Below are positions 1 through 8,205 of a stretch of 64,000 nt of DNA, piece after piece. The notes under the pieces are model-generated. The model was not told where the DNA came from, searched no databases, and saw only the letters and a list, made by a program, of their open reading frames with translations. Each line of letters starts with the position of its first letter. The first letter of the stretch is position 1. The DNA comes from Brenneria corticis (GTDB lineage Bacteria > Pseudomonadota > Gammaproteobacteria > Enterobacterales > Enterobacteriaceae). Made by a program: the position numbers and the translations under genes. Where the stretch lies: assembly GCF_003115855.1 (NCBI RefSeq), contig NZ_KZ819092.1, positions 15,800 through 79,799 of the forward strand. Direction: 5' to 3'.

Positions 1-174
1 GCCCGGTTCGAGGCTGGTGAGGCTCTCCGCCGGCACGCGGCTGTCGGAGCAGCCGATCCATAAAAAACGGGGGCGTTGCGCCTGCGCCAGTCGTTCAAAA
101 TAACCCGGATCCTCTTCCACCATCGTTTCTGACCAGCGTTGGTTATTGGCGATAAGCGTTTCGATTTCTTTCAT
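1..174 (-). CDS. can: Beta-carbonic anhydrase, N-terminal fragment
   Basis: This is the first 58 codons of a gene that continues off the left edge. The product interconverts CO2 and bicarbonate in the cytoplasm, supplying bicarbonate for carboxylations. The fragment begins MKEIETLIANN and includes the zinc-site motif CSDSR, whose Cys and Asp are metal ligands in beta-class enzymes. It reads like E. coli Can (YadF) throughout, and it lies divergently next to yadG as in E. coli. The C-terminal zinc ligands (HxxC) are outside the window, so integrity of the whole gene cannot be judged. Confidence 0.93.
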   Translation of the reverse strand, partial: MKEIETLIANNQRWSETMVEEDPGYFERLAQAQRPRFLWIGCSDSRVPAESLTSLEPG

Positions 175-302
175 GAAAGTAAATGACCTGTAACAAACAA
201 GGGGCGGTGAGAGGTAATATAGGACAACAATCGTCGTTTGAAAAACGATAGTTCAAGAATTGAAACTGTAGAACTTACTGATAATAGGGCAACGCATTTT
301 TT

Positions 303-1226
303 ATGACATATGCACTGGAACTGGCGCAGCTGACCAAGACCTACCCGGGCGGGGTCAAGGCGCTGCGTGGCATCGATCTGCGCGTTGAAGCGGGCGATTT
401 CTACGCGCTGCTGGGGCCGAACGGCGCCGGGAAGTCCACCACCATCGGCATCATCAGCTCACTGGTCAATAAAACCGCCGGAAAGGTTCAGGTATTCGGT
501 TACGATCTCGATCGCGACGTGGTCAACGCCAAGCGTCAACTGGGGCTGGTGCCGCAGGAATTCAATTTTAATCCGTTTGAAACCGTGCTGCAGATTGTGG
601 TCAATCAGGCGGGGTATTACGGCGTCAAACGTCAGGACGCCCTGCAGCGGGCGGAAAAATATCTGCGGCTGCTGGATTTATGGGGGAAACGCAACGAAAG
701 GGCGCGCATGTTATCCGGTGGGATGAAGCGTCGTCTGATGATTGCCCGCGCGTTGATGCATGAGCCTAAATTACTGATCCTTGATGAACCCACCGCCGGG
801 GTGGATATCGAACTGCGCCGCTCCATGTGGGGATTTCTGAAAGAACTCAACGCGCAGGGCACGACCATTATTCTGACCACCCACTATCTGGAAGAGGCGG
901 AAATGCTCTGTCGCAACATCGGCATTATCCAGCATGGCCAACTGGTTGAAAATACCTCCATGAAGCACCTGCTTTCCAAGCTCAAATCGGAAAACTTTAT
1001 TTTCGATCTGGCGGCGAAGAGTCCGTTGCCTAAGCTTGAGGGATATCAGTATCGTCTGGTGGATACCTCAACCCTGGAAGTGCAGGTTATGCGCGAGCAG
1101 GGGCTGAACGGGGTGTTCAGCCAGTTGAGCGCGCAGGGCGTTCAGGTATTGAGCATGCGCAATAAAGCCAACCGGCTGGAAGAGCTGTTTGTTACCCTGG
1201 TGAACGGCAATGGAGGGAAAGCATGA
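303..1226 (+). CDS. yadG: ABC transporter ATP-binding protein YadG
   Basis: ATPase subunit of a two-gene ABC exporter of the ABC-2 family; the substrate is not established. The 307-residue protein has a Walker A motif GPNGAGKST near residue 40, the signature LSGGMKRR near 140, Walker B LLILDEPTAG near 160 and a switch His in TTHYLEE. It matches E. coli YadG almost residue for residue in the ATPase core. It overlaps yadH by four bases (ATGA), so the two are translationally coupled. No strong Shine-Dalgarno sequence precedes the ATG at 303; the start is chosen by alignment to E. coli. Confidence 0.95.
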   Translation: MTYALELAQLTKTYPGGVKALRGIDLRVEAGDFYALLGPNGAGKSTTIGIISSLVNKTAGKVQVFGYDLDRDVVNAKRQLGLVPQEFNFNPFETVLQIVVNQAGYYGVKRQDALQRAEKYLRLLDLWGKRNERARMLSGGMKRRLMIARALMHEPKLLILDEPTAGVDIELRRSMWGFLKELNAQGTTIILTTHYLEEAEMLCRNIGIIQHGQLVENTSMKHLLSKLKSENFIFDLAAKSPLPKLEGYQYRLVDTSTLEVQVMREQGLNGVFSQLSAQGVQVLSMRNKANRLEELFVTLVNGNGGKA

Positions 1227-1993
1227 TGCGGCTATATTGGGTGGCGTTGCAGAGTATCTGGTATAAAGAGGTGCATCGTTTCGGCCGCATCTGGATCCAG
1301 ACGCTGGTCCCCCCCGTCATCACCATGACGCTCTATTTTATTATCTTCGGCAATCTGATCGGTTCCCGCATCGGGGAGATGCACGGGTTTGATTACATGC
1401 AGTTTATCGTTCCCGGACTGATTATGATGTCGGTGATCACCAATGCCTACGCCAACGTGGCCTCTTCCTTCTTCAGCGCCAAGTTTCAGCGCAATATCGA
1501 AGAGCTGTTGGTGGCGCCGGTGCCTACGCACGTGGTGATCGCGGGTTATGTCGGCGGCGGCGTGGCGCGCGGCATTTGCGTCGGCGTGCTGGTGACGGCG
1601 GTATCGCTGTTTTTCGTGCCGCTGCATATCCACGCCTGGTGGGTGATTGTCTTGACGCTGGCGCTGACGGCGGTACTGTTCTCGCTGGCGGGGCTGCTGA
1701 ACGCGGTGTTCGCCAAAAGCTTCGACGATATCAGCCTGATCCCGACGTTTGTGCTGACGCCGTTGACTTATCTCGGCGGGGTATTCTATTCGCTGACGCT
1801 GCTGCCGCCGTTCTGGCAGGCGGTATCGAAGCTGAATCCGGTGGTTTATATGATCAGCGGTTTTCGCTACGGTTTTCTGGGGATTCAGGACGTGCCGCTG
1901 GCCTTTACCATGGCGGTGCTGGTCGCCTTTATCGCGGTGTTTTACCTGCTGGCATGGTGGCTGATTGAACGCGGGCGCGGACTGCGCAGCTGA
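1223..1993 (+). CDS. yadH: ABC-2 type transporter permease YadH
   Basis: Inner-membrane partner of YadG, 256 residues with about six hydrophobic segments, typical of ABC-2 exporter permeases. The protein begins MMRLYWVALQSIWYKEVHRF; either of two adjacent ATG codons may be used, the first overlapping the yadG stop. The product presumably forms a homodimeric channel powered by YadG; no substrate can be inferred from the sequence. It converges on panD with a hairpin between them. Confidence 0.93.
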   Translation: MMRLYWVALQSIWYKEVHRFGRIWIQTLVPPVITMTLYFIIFGNLIGSRIGEMHGFDYMQFIVPGLIMMSVITNAYANVASSFFSAKFQRNIEELLVAPVPTHVVIAGYVGGGVARGICVGVLVTAVSLFFVPLHIHAWWVIVLTLALTAVLFSLAGLLNAVFAKSFDDISLIPTFVLTPLTYLGGVFYSLTLLPPFWQAVSKLNPVVYMISGFRYGFLGIQDVPLAFTMAVLVAFIAVFYLLAWWLIERGRGLRS

Positions 1994-2007
1994 GCCGCGG
2001 ATGCAAA

Positions 2008-2035
2008 ACAAAGGCGGTGTCGCCACCGCCTTGCA
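2008..2035 (-). terminator. Hairpin between convergent yadH and panD
   Basis: A perfect 9-bp stem (AAGGCGGTG / CACCGCCTT, loop TCGC) sits between the two stop codons. On the minus strand it is followed by TTTGTTTTGC, a fair U-rich tail, so it is best read as the panD terminator, possibly also slowing yadGH transcription. Confidence 0.65.
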
Positions 2036-2038
2036 ATA

Positions 2039-2419
2039 TCACGCCACCTGTACCGGTATCGCCTTGGCCTGGCGCTGTAGCTGGTTGTCGCCGGAGAAGT
2101 AAGCCACCCTGGGGTGATGTTGCCGCGCCTGCTCGTCGGACATCTGCACATAAGAACAGATGATCAGCTTGTCGCCGACGCAGGCGCAGCGCGCGGCGGC
2201 GCCGTTTACCGAAATAATCCGCGAACCGCGTTCTCCGGCAATGGCATAGGTTGAGAACCGCTGGCCGTTATCCACGTTGTAGATATCGATAGCTTCGTAT
2301 TCCAGTATGCCCGCCGCATCCATAAAATCCTGATCGATGGCGCAAGAGCCTTCGTAGTGCAAATCAGCCTGGGTGACCTTTACCCGATGCAGTTTGCCTT
2401 GCAGCATATTACGTATCAT
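2039..2419 (-). CDS. panD: Aspartate 1-decarboxylase proenzyme
   Basis: Makes beta-alanine from aspartate for pantothenate (vitamin B5) synthesis. The 126-residue proenzyme has the Gly24-Ser25 self-cleavage site in the context YEGSCAI; cleavage turns Ser25 into the catalytic pyruvoyl group. Length and sequence match the E. coli family. It is the last of three pan genes on this strand (panB-panC-panD), but an ERIC repeat separates it from panC, so it may not be strictly co-transcribed. Maturation in enterobacteria also needs PanZ (PanM), not seen here. Confidence 0.97.
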   Translation of the reverse strand: MIRNMLQGKLHRVKVTQADLHYEGSCAIDQDFMDAAGILEYEAIDIYNVDNGQRFSTYAIAGERGSRIISVNGAAARCACVGDKLIICSYVQMSDEQARQHHPRVAYFSGDNQLQRQAKAIPVQVA

Positions 2420-2435
2420 TGTTCATTACCTCGAC

Positions 2436-2565
2436 TTATCCCCTTCATCTTTCAAGCTGCATCTGTGTTGGCTTCTTTCTCTCACCCCAGTCACTTACTG
2501 GCGTAAGCTCCTGGGGATTCATTCAGTCGCCGCCTTGATGCAACTCGAAATCTATTGGGTTTATA
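2436..2565. repeat. ERIC element (enterobacterial repetitive intergenic consensus)
   Basis: About 130 bp containing both well-known ERIC core strings: TAAGCTCCTGGGGATTC and the complement of AAGTGACTGGGGTGAG, here as CTCACCCCAGTCACTT. The ends are TATA-type and the element is largely palindromic. It lies between panC and panD, and its right end (TTATA at 2561-2565) contains the panC stop codon. Confidence 0.88.
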
Positions 2566-3415
2566 CGGTCAAATCGACCTGCTGGTTATCAATTAATCGC
2601 GCTTTACCCAGCCAGGCGGCCATTAAAACCACCGCGCGGGTGCTGGCTGGCGTCAGTGGCTGCAGTGTATCCGCATCGCGGATAAACAGCTCGTCAGGGG
2701 TAAAGCCAGCCTGTTGCAGCGCCGTTTCCGCCTGGGCGAGCAACGTATCTATCCGGCGATCGCCGGCCGCCATTTTTTGCGCCACGGTCGCCATGATCTG
2801 ATTCAACCGCGGGGCGATCCGGCGCTGCTCGGCGCTGAGGCGGCCGTTGCGCGAACTGAGGGCCAGCCCGTCTTTGGCGCGTACAATCGGCACGCCGATA
2901 ATGCTGACGTCATAACCCATATCGCTCACCAGCCGGCGGATCAGCGCCAACTGCTGATAATCTTTTTCGCCAAAGCAGGCCACATCGGGCTGTACCAGGT
3001 TAAACAGTTTGCTGACGATGGTGGCGACGCCCCGAAAATGACCGGGACGGCTGGCGCCTTCCAAAATAGCGGAAAGACCGGGAACGTCGACGAAAGTCTG
3101 CTCTTCCAGCCCGTTCGGGTATATCACCTCCGGTCCGGGCGCGAAAACCAGATCGACGCCGCGGCGGGTCAGCTTCTCGCAGTCTTCCTGCAACGTGCGC
3201 GGGTAGCTGGCCAAATCATCCGGCCGTTCAAACTGCATCGGGTTGACAAAAATACTCACCACCACCATGTCCGCGCGCTCTCTGGCCTCATCGACCAGTT
3301 TCATATGCCCGTCGTGCAGGTTGCCCATGGTGGGCACCAGGGCAATGCGTTTCCCCTCCTGGCGCCAGCGGCGGATTTCACGGCGCAGCAGCAGAGGGGT
3401 TTCAATAATCAGCAC
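2561..3415 (-). CDS. panC: Pantothenate synthetase (pantoate--beta-alanine ligase)
   Basis: Joins pantoate to beta-alanine with ATP to give pantothenate, the last step of the pathway that panB and panD feed. The 284-residue protein has the nucleotidyl-transferase HIGH-type motif in PTMGNLHDGHMKL (residues 28-40) and the KMSKS-like LSSRNGRLS near residue 186. It is preceded by panB with a 39-bp gap. The final codons end ...DLTV with a TAA stop that lies within the terminus of the ERIC element, so the last residues may have been altered by that insertion. Confidence 0.97.
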   Translation of the reverse strand: MLIIETPLLLRREIRRWRQEGKRIALVPTMGNLHDGHMKLVDEARERADMVVVSIFVNPMQFERPDDLASYPRTLQEDCEKLTRRGVDLVFAPGPEVIYPNGLEEQTFVDVPGLSAILEGASRPGHFRGVATIVSKLFNLVQPDVACFGEKDYQQLALIRRLVSDMGYDVSIIGVPIVRAKDGLALSSRNGRLSAEQRRIAPRLNQIMATVAQKMAAGDRRIDTLLAQAETALQQAGFTPDELFIRDADTLQPLTPASTRAVVLMAAWLGKARLIDNQQVDLTV

Positions 3416-3454
3416 TCCTATTACTCCTTACATGCTTCACAAACGCGGCCGATC

Positions 3455-4249
3455 TTAATGGAAAGAATGTTCTTCGGCCGGATAAATACCCTGTTCGACT
3501 TCCTGGACGTAAAGACGCGCCGCGGCGCGAATATCGCCGCTCTGCGCCAGGAAGTTCCTGGCAAACTTCGGCGTTTTTTCACCGGTGATGCCAAACGCAT
3601 CATGCATCACCAGAATTTGCCCGTCGGTGACGTTGCCCGCGCCGATGCCGATAACCGGAATGGCGAGCGCGTCGGTGATGCGCTTCGCCAGCGCCACCGG
3701 CACACACTCCAGCACCAGCAGCTGCGCGCCGGCCTGTTCTATGGCGCGCGCATCGTCAAGCAGTTGGTTGGCGGCGGCCTCGTCCCGGCCCTGGATCTTA
3801 TAACCGCCGAAGATATTGACGGACTGCGGCGTCAGGCCTAAATGCCCGCAAACGGGCACGGCGCGTTCGGTCAGCATCCGTACGGTGGGGGCCAGCCAGC
3901 TTCCGCCTTCCAGCTTCACCATATTGGCGCCGGCGCGCATCAGCTCCGCCGCCTGGCCGCACGCCTGTTCCGGCGTGGCGTAGCTCATAAACGGCATATC
4001 GGAGAGCAGCAGAGCCTGGGGCGCGCCGCGGCGCACGCAGCGGGTATGGTAAACAATATCATCGATGGTGACGGGCAGGGTGGAGTCATGTCCTTGCAAT
4101 GTCATACCCAGCGAGTCGCCCACCAGCATTATCCGGATACCCTGTTCAAAGAATAAACGGGCGAAGCTGGCGTCGTAAGCGGTAATTGAAGCAAACTTCC
4201 GCCGCTCTTGTTTCCATTGGCGCAGGTGGGATAGGGTCGTTGGTTTCAT
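3455..4249 (-). CDS. panB: 3-methyl-2-oxobutanoate hydroxymethyltransferase
   Basis: Transfers a one-carbon unit from methylene-tetrahydrofolate to alpha-ketoisovalerate to make ketopantoate, the committed step of pantothenate synthesis. The 264-residue protein carries the family motifs MLVGDSLGM (metal and substrate site) and VPVCGHLGLTPQSVN in the barrel. It is first of the panBCD group and lies 99 bp downstream of folK on the same strand, the usual enterobacterial arrangement. Confidence 0.97.
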   Translation of the reverse strand: MKPTTLSHLRQWKQERRKFASITAYDASFARLFFEQGIRIMLVGDSLGMTLQGHDSTLPVTIDDIVYHTRCVRRGAPQALLLSDMPFMSYATPEQACGQAAELMRAGANMVKLEGGSWLAPTVRMLTERAVPVCGHLGLTPQSVNIFGGYKIQGRDEAAANQLLDDARAIEQAGAQLLVLECVPVALAKRITDALAIPVIGIGAGNVTDGQILVMHDAFGITGEKTPKFARNFLAQSGDIRAAARLYVQEVEQGIYPAEEHSFH

Positions 4250-4348
4250 TGCGGCCTTCCTAAGTCAATAGGGTAAAGATTAAAAAAAGTATTCTAATGG
4301 ATGCCGTCAGGGAGTGATAGCGATCGCGCCTTCACTTTGACACATGCG

Positions 4349-4849
4349 CTATCGGGAATCGGGCGTTTCATCCCAGAGAATCAATCCATTGCGATTCACG
4401 CTAAGCAGGCGATTAGAGAGGGGCTCGCCGTCAGGGAAAATCAGTTCCGGGGCGATCTCGGCCAGCGGATACAACATAAATTCGCGGTTTTTCATATCGT
4501 AGTGGGGAACGGTCAGCCGCGGCGTGGCGATAACCTCGTCGCCGAACAGCAGAATATCCACATCCAGCGTGCGCGGCCCCCAACGCTGCGCTTTGCGTAC
4601 CCGCCCCTGTTCCCGTTCGATAGCCTGGGTATGATCCAGCAGTCGCTCGGCGCTCAGATCGGTCGTCAGTTCCGCCACGGCGTTCAGATAGTCGGGTTGA
4701 TCCTGCGGGCCTAACGGACGGCTGCGGTAGAAAGAGGAACAGCGCGCCAGCCGGGTCTGCGGCAGGTTATCCAGCTCGCTCAGGGCCGCGTGAATCTGTT
4801 GCAGCGGCTGCGCCAGATTACTGCCCAGGGCCAGATAGACGCGCGTCAT
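4349..4849 (-). CDS. folK: 2-amino-4-hydroxy-6-hydroxymethyldihydropteridine diphosphokinase
   Basis: HPPK of folate synthesis: moves pyrophosphate from ATP to 6-hydroxymethyl-dihydropterin. The 166-residue product starts MTRVYLALGSNL and holds the family signature RWGPRTLDVDILLFGD with the two metal-binding aspartates. The reading frame stays open upstream to 5038, but the ATG at 4847-4849 gives the standard length and overlaps the pcnB stop in an ATGA arrangement, implying coupled translation. Confidence 0.96.
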   Translation of the reverse strand: MTRVYLALGSNLAQPLQQIHAALSELDNLPQTRLARCSSFYRSRPLGPQDQPDYLNAVAELTTDLSAERLLDHTQAIEREQGRVRKAQRWGPRTLDVDILLFGDEVIATPRLTVPHYDMKNREFMLYPLAEIAPELIFPDGEPLSNRLLSVNRNGLILWDETPDSR

Positions 4850-6258
4850 CAAGCTTTTTCCCGCGCGGCGGCCGGTTTGCGCGGACGCCGCGGGCGGGAG
4901 CGGCGGTGCGGCGTCGGGCCGTCGTCCAGCGAGCCCAGCATTGCCTGCTGACGCGGCGGCGGCGCCACCTGAAACTCTCCCCACCACTGGGCCAGGCGTA
5001 ATAACTCCTGATGGTTTTCGATCTCGGCGCGCAGGCAAAGCAGGTCGTAGGCGGCGCGGAATTTGGGATGTTCCATCAATTTATAGGCGCGTTTGCCCTG
5101 ACGGCGCGACAGGCGCAACTGCAGCAGCCAGATGTCGCGCACTAACGAAGTAATACGTTTGGGGATCGCCAGCGAGCGGCATTGCTCGTCCAGGATGTCA
5201 TTCATCGCCAGTGCGAAGGCATCGAAATAGGCCAGGCCGCTTTCCTGCGTCAGCTTTTGCGCGTGCTCAATCAGCGGATACCACAACATGGCGGAGAACA
5301 GAAACGCCGGATTAACCCGCATATCATTTTGCAGACGCCGATCGGTGTTTTGCAGTACCTGCGCCACCATCCGCTCCAGCGTACTGTCGCCGGTTTCGGT
5401 AAAGTGATTGCTGATTAACGGGAAAAGCGGCTGGAATAACTGATATTCGCACAGCATTTTATAGGTCGCGTAGCCGTAACCGGTCTGCAGCAGCTTCAGC
5501 GATTCCTCAAACATCCGGGCCGCCGGGATATCATGCAGCAGGGCGGCCAGGCGGGGAATCGGTTCGGCGGTTTCAGGGCTGATGGTCATATCCAGCTTGG
5601 CGGCGAAGCGCACGGCGCGCAGCATCCGTACCGGGTCTTCACGGTAACGGGTTTCCGGATCGCCGATCATGCGAATAACGCCCTGGCGCAGATCGTTCAG
5701 GCCGTCGGTATAGTCCCGTACGGTGAAATCGGCGATGCTGTAATACAGGCTATTGATGGAGAAATCGCGCCGCTGGGCGTCTTCTTCAATGGAGCCGAAA
5801 ATATTGTCGCGCAGCAGCATGCCGCTCTGGGCCTGCTGGGCGGAGTTCTTGATTTCCTGCTGTTCCTGATGCTGCTCATGGTGACCGCGGAACGTGGCGA
5901 CCTCGATCACTTCCGGCCCGAACATAACGTGGGCCAGCCGGAAACGGCGCCCCACCAGACGGCAGTTGCGGAAGAGCTTGCGCACCTGCTCCGGCGTGGC
6001 GCTGGTGGTGATATCAAAATCCTTGGGCCTTTTGCCCAGCAGCAGGTCGCGTACGCCGCCGCCGACCAGATAAGCCTCATAGCCCGCTTTGTTCAGGCGA
6101 TAAAGTACTTTCAGCGCATTCTCGCTGATCTCTCTGCGTGAAATATTATGCTGGTCGCGCGGGATAACCGTCAGATGCCGACGCGGCTCCTCGGGTTTGA
6201 CCACTTCGTTCTCACGATTCAGTACCTTACGGCAAAAATTAGCGACTCGGGTAAAGAT
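4849..6258 (-). CDS. pcnB: Poly(A) polymerase I, probable non-AUG start
   Basis: Adds poly(A) tails to RNA 3' ends, marking them for decay. The nucleotidyl-transferase motif GGGVRDLLLGKRPKDFDI supplies the catalytic aspartates; the RNA-binding domain follows, and the C-terminal tail is Arg/Pro-rich as in E. coli. No ATG fits: alignment to E. coli PcnB begins at FTRVANFC, directly after an ATC codon (6256-6258), itself after an ATT. GAGGTG lies just upstream. E. coli pcnB is known to start at AUU, so an AUC or AUU start is inferred here, giving 469 or 470 residues. An upstream ATG frame to 6297 exists but has no homologous sequence. It is followed by folK with a 1-bp overlap. Confidence 0.93.
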   Translation of the reverse strand: MFTRVANFCRKVLNRENEVVKPEEPRRHLTVIPRDQHNISRREISENALKVLYRLNKAGYEAYLVGGGVRDLLLGKRPKDFDITTSATPEQVRKLFRNCRLVGRRFRLAHVMFGPEVIEVATFRGHHEQHQEQQEIKNSAQQAQSGMLLRDNIFGSIEEDAQRRDFSINSLYYSIADFTVRDYTDGLNDLRQGVIRMIGDPETRYREDPVRMLRAVRFAAKLDMTISPETAEPIPRLAALLHDIPAARMFEESLKLLQTGYGYATYKMLCEYQLFQPLFPLISNHFTETGDSTLERMVAQVLQNTDRRLQNDMRVNPAFLFSAMLWYPLIEHAQKLTQESGLAYFDAFALAMNDILDEQCRSLAIPKRITSLVRDIWLLQLRLSRRQGKRAYKLMEHPKFRAAYDLLCLRAEIENHQELLRLAQWWGEFQVAPPPRQQAMLGSLDDGPTPHRRSRPRRPRKPAAAREKA

Positions 6259-6295
6259 AATACACCTCGATAGTGATGATAAATAAAGGCCCAAC

Positions 6296-6437
6296 AAAAA
6301 ATTTCCGGGAGAAATTTTTAACGTCGCTCCCAGCGACGGCCCGTAAGGGGGCGGGCAGGGATAGCCCCGCCATAAAAAATTTCCGGGAGAAATTTTTAAC
6401 GTCGCTCCCAGCGACGGCCATAAAAAAATAGCGGCTA
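6296..6437. repeat. Palindromic intergenic repeat, two copies of a 46-bp core
   Basis: Two identical 46-bp segments (6296-6341 and 6374-6419) are spaced 78 bp apart. Each holds two perfect hairpins: AAAAATTTC/GAAATTTTT around CGGGA, and CGTCGCT/AGCGACG around CCC. A third GC-rich stem (GGCGGG/CCCGCC) lies between the copies. A related element occurs at 38368-38474. It fills the gap between gluQRS and pcnB and abuts the gluQRS stop codon. Confidence 0.85.
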
Positions 6438-6438
6438 A

Positions 6439-7359
6439 TCATAGCTCACCGGGCCCGATTTGAGAATGCTGATGTGAATTCAGGCCGGTTTTTGCCGTTT
6501 GCAGCGGGATGCGGGAGAGCGTCCAATGGGCGACGGACCACGCAAGCAGCGCCGGGAGCGTCAGATCTTGCCAGCTTTCCGGCACTTGCTGATGCAGAAA
6601 CCGCAAGGCGGCTATCAATACCGGGCGCGGGTCGCCGTTTGGCAGCGCCGGGGCATGGTTTTGTTTGGAGAGTTTGTCCCCGTTGGCATTCAGTACCAGC
6701 GGCAGATGGATATAGGAAGGCTGGTGATAACCCAGTTGGCGGTATAGCGAGATCTGCCGCACGGTAGGCGCTATCAGATCGGCCCCGCGGACGATCTCCG
6801 TGACGCCCTGCGCGTGGTCGTCGACCACCACGGCCAGATTATAGGCGAACAGCCCGTCGCGACGATGAATAATAAAGTCTTCGCCCGCGAATGCCGGATC
6901 GGCGAAAACGTCTCCGCGCAGCCCGTCGTAAAAGTGGCATACCGGTGCGGTTTGTCGCAGGCGTATCGCGGCATTTTCCGCGGGTAAGCCGCGCTCCCGG
7001 CAGCGGCCGTCATAATGTCCGCCTGACTGCTGGATCCGGCTGCGGGTACAGGTGCAGTGGTAGCTTAATCCCCGTTGCGCCAGCCAGTGGAGCGCCTCTT
7101 GATAAAGCGCGTGGCGCTGCGACTGATAGACGACTTCGCCGTCCCAATACAGGCCGTAATGTTCTAACTGGGAGAGAATGCGGGCGGCCGCGCCGGGGAT
7201 TTCACGGGGAGGATCGAGATCTTCAATACGAACCAGCCAGCGCCCGTGCTGAGCGCGAGCCTGAAGATAACTGCCGAGAGCGGCAATCAATGAACCAAAA
7301 TGCAGGTCGCCGGACGGAGAAGGGGCAAAACGACCGATGTAGTGATCTATTTGGGACAT
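6439..7359 (-). CDS. gluQRS: Glutamyl-Q tRNA(Asp) synthetase
   Basis: A GluRS-like catalytic domain without an anticodon-binding domain, which attaches glutamate to queuosine in tRNA(Asp). The 306-residue protein has the class I motif FAPSPSGDLHFGS at the N-terminus, a KMSKS-like DKLSKQNH, and a Cys/Tyr zinc site in YHCTCTRS ... YDGRCRERG. The short length sets it apart from gltX at 31730. It is downstream of dksA on the same strand, the conserved dksA-gluQRS pairing. Confidence 0.96.
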   Translation of the reverse strand: MSQIDHYIGRFAPSPSGDLHFGSLIAALGSYLQARAQHGRWLVRIEDLDPPREIPGAAARILSQLEHYGLYWDGEVVYQSQRHALYQEALHWLAQRGLSYHCTCTRSRIQQSGGHYDGRCRERGLPAENAAIRLRQTAPVCHFYDGLRGDVFADPAFAGEDFIIHRRDGLFAYNLAVVVDDHAQGVTEIVRGADLIAPTVRQISLYRQLGYHQPSYIHLPLVLNANGDKLSKQNHAPALPNGDPRPVLIAALRFLHQQVPESWQDLTLPALLAWSVAHWTLSRIPLQTAKTGLNSHQHSQIGPGEL

Positions 7360-7382
7360 AAAAATAATAACGCCGTCATACC

Positions 7383-7410
7383 TTTTATCTTGCAGACTGC
7401 AAGGATAAAA
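7383..7410. other. Inverted repeat between dksA and gluQRS
   Basis: A near-perfect palindrome (TTTTATCTTGCAG / CTGCAAGGATAAAA, one bulge) lies 24 bp upstream of gluQRS. A second inverted repeat (AAACCTGGCCC 7455-7465 / GGGCCAGGTTT 7489-7499) lies between it and the dksA stop. A terminator between these two genes is known to tune gluQRS in Shigella; neither hairpin here has a clean U-tract, so that role is only a possibility. Confidence 0.5.
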
Positions 7411-7511
7411 CAGCAGCGAACGCTCCGTTTCGAGCGCTCAGACGGGTTCCCGCGAAACCTGGCCCAGGGGGCGAACATCGTACCCGCGGGGCCAGGTTTT
7501 AGGATGAACGA

Positions 7512-7967
7512 TTATCCTGCCATCTGCTTTTCGCGTATTTCTGCCAGCGTTTTGCAGTCAATACACAAATCAGCCGTCGGACGGGCTTCCAAACGACGGA
7601 TGCCAATTTCCACGCCGCAGGATTCGCAATAACCGAAGTCTTCATCTTCGATTTTTTGCAACGTTTTGGCGATCTTCTTGATCAGCTTCCGTTCGCGATC
7701 GCGGTTGCGCAGTTCGAGGCTGAACTCTTCTTCCTGAGCTGCACGATCCACCGGATCGGGAAAATTGGCTGCTTCATCTCGCATATGCGATACAGTACGA
7801 TCCACTTCATCCCTGAGTTGGTTGCGCCATGCTTCAAGAATACGCTTGAAATGAGCCAGCTGGGCGTCGTTCATATACTCTTCGCCCGGCTTCTCCTGGT
7901 ACGGCTCTACTCCGGCAATTGCGAGAATGCTCAGAGAAGATGTCTTACGGTTTTGCCCTTCTTGCAT
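7512..7967 (-). CDS. dksA: RNA polymerase-binding transcription factor DksA
   Basis: Binds the RNA polymerase secondary channel and, with ppGpp, drives the stringent response at rRNA, tRNA and biosynthetic promoters. The 151-residue protein has the long coiled coil with the tip acidic residues in NFPDPVDRAAQEEE and a four-Cys zinc finger (CESCGVEIG ... CIDC). The frame is open further upstream, but MQEGQNRKTSS is the conserved start and is preceded by a GGAG-type ribosome site. The stable-RNA genes in this window are likely targets by general knowledge of DksA. Confidence 0.97.
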   Translation of the reverse strand: MQEGQNRKTSSLSILAIAGVEPYQEKPGEEYMNDAQLAHFKRILEAWRNQLRDEVDRTVSHMRDEAANFPDPVDRAAQEEEFSLELRNRDRERKLIKKIAKTLQKIEDEDFGYCESCGVEIGIRRLEARPTADLCIDCKTLAEIREKQMAG

Positions 7968-8205
7968 GTTGCTTCTCCTACATAACACGACACGCACTAT
8001 ACCCTTCTTATTTGAAGTCGCAGTCTGGCTGCAACGCCAATTACCTTGGGTATATCGATCCCCTAAGGGGGAAAAACAGGCCGCTATAAATAGCAGATGA
8101 AGATTGGGTTGGCAATGGTTCCTGACACCGGCCTGATAAAGTGTGAGGAACCGCGTATTATCATCGGATGATAAACAAGGTGTTAGCGTGTTGTGCCTGG
8201 GCACT

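Noticed and set aside
2714..3841. A 375-codon plus-strand open frame across panC and panB.
   Set aside because: Antisense to two well-conserved genes, spans their intergenic gap, and has no family features.
6239..6442. A 67-codon minus-strand frame with an internal repeat (GSDVKNFSRKFF twice).
   Set aside because: It is translated from the palindromic intergenic repeat; the peptide repetition only mirrors the 78-bp DNA repetition.
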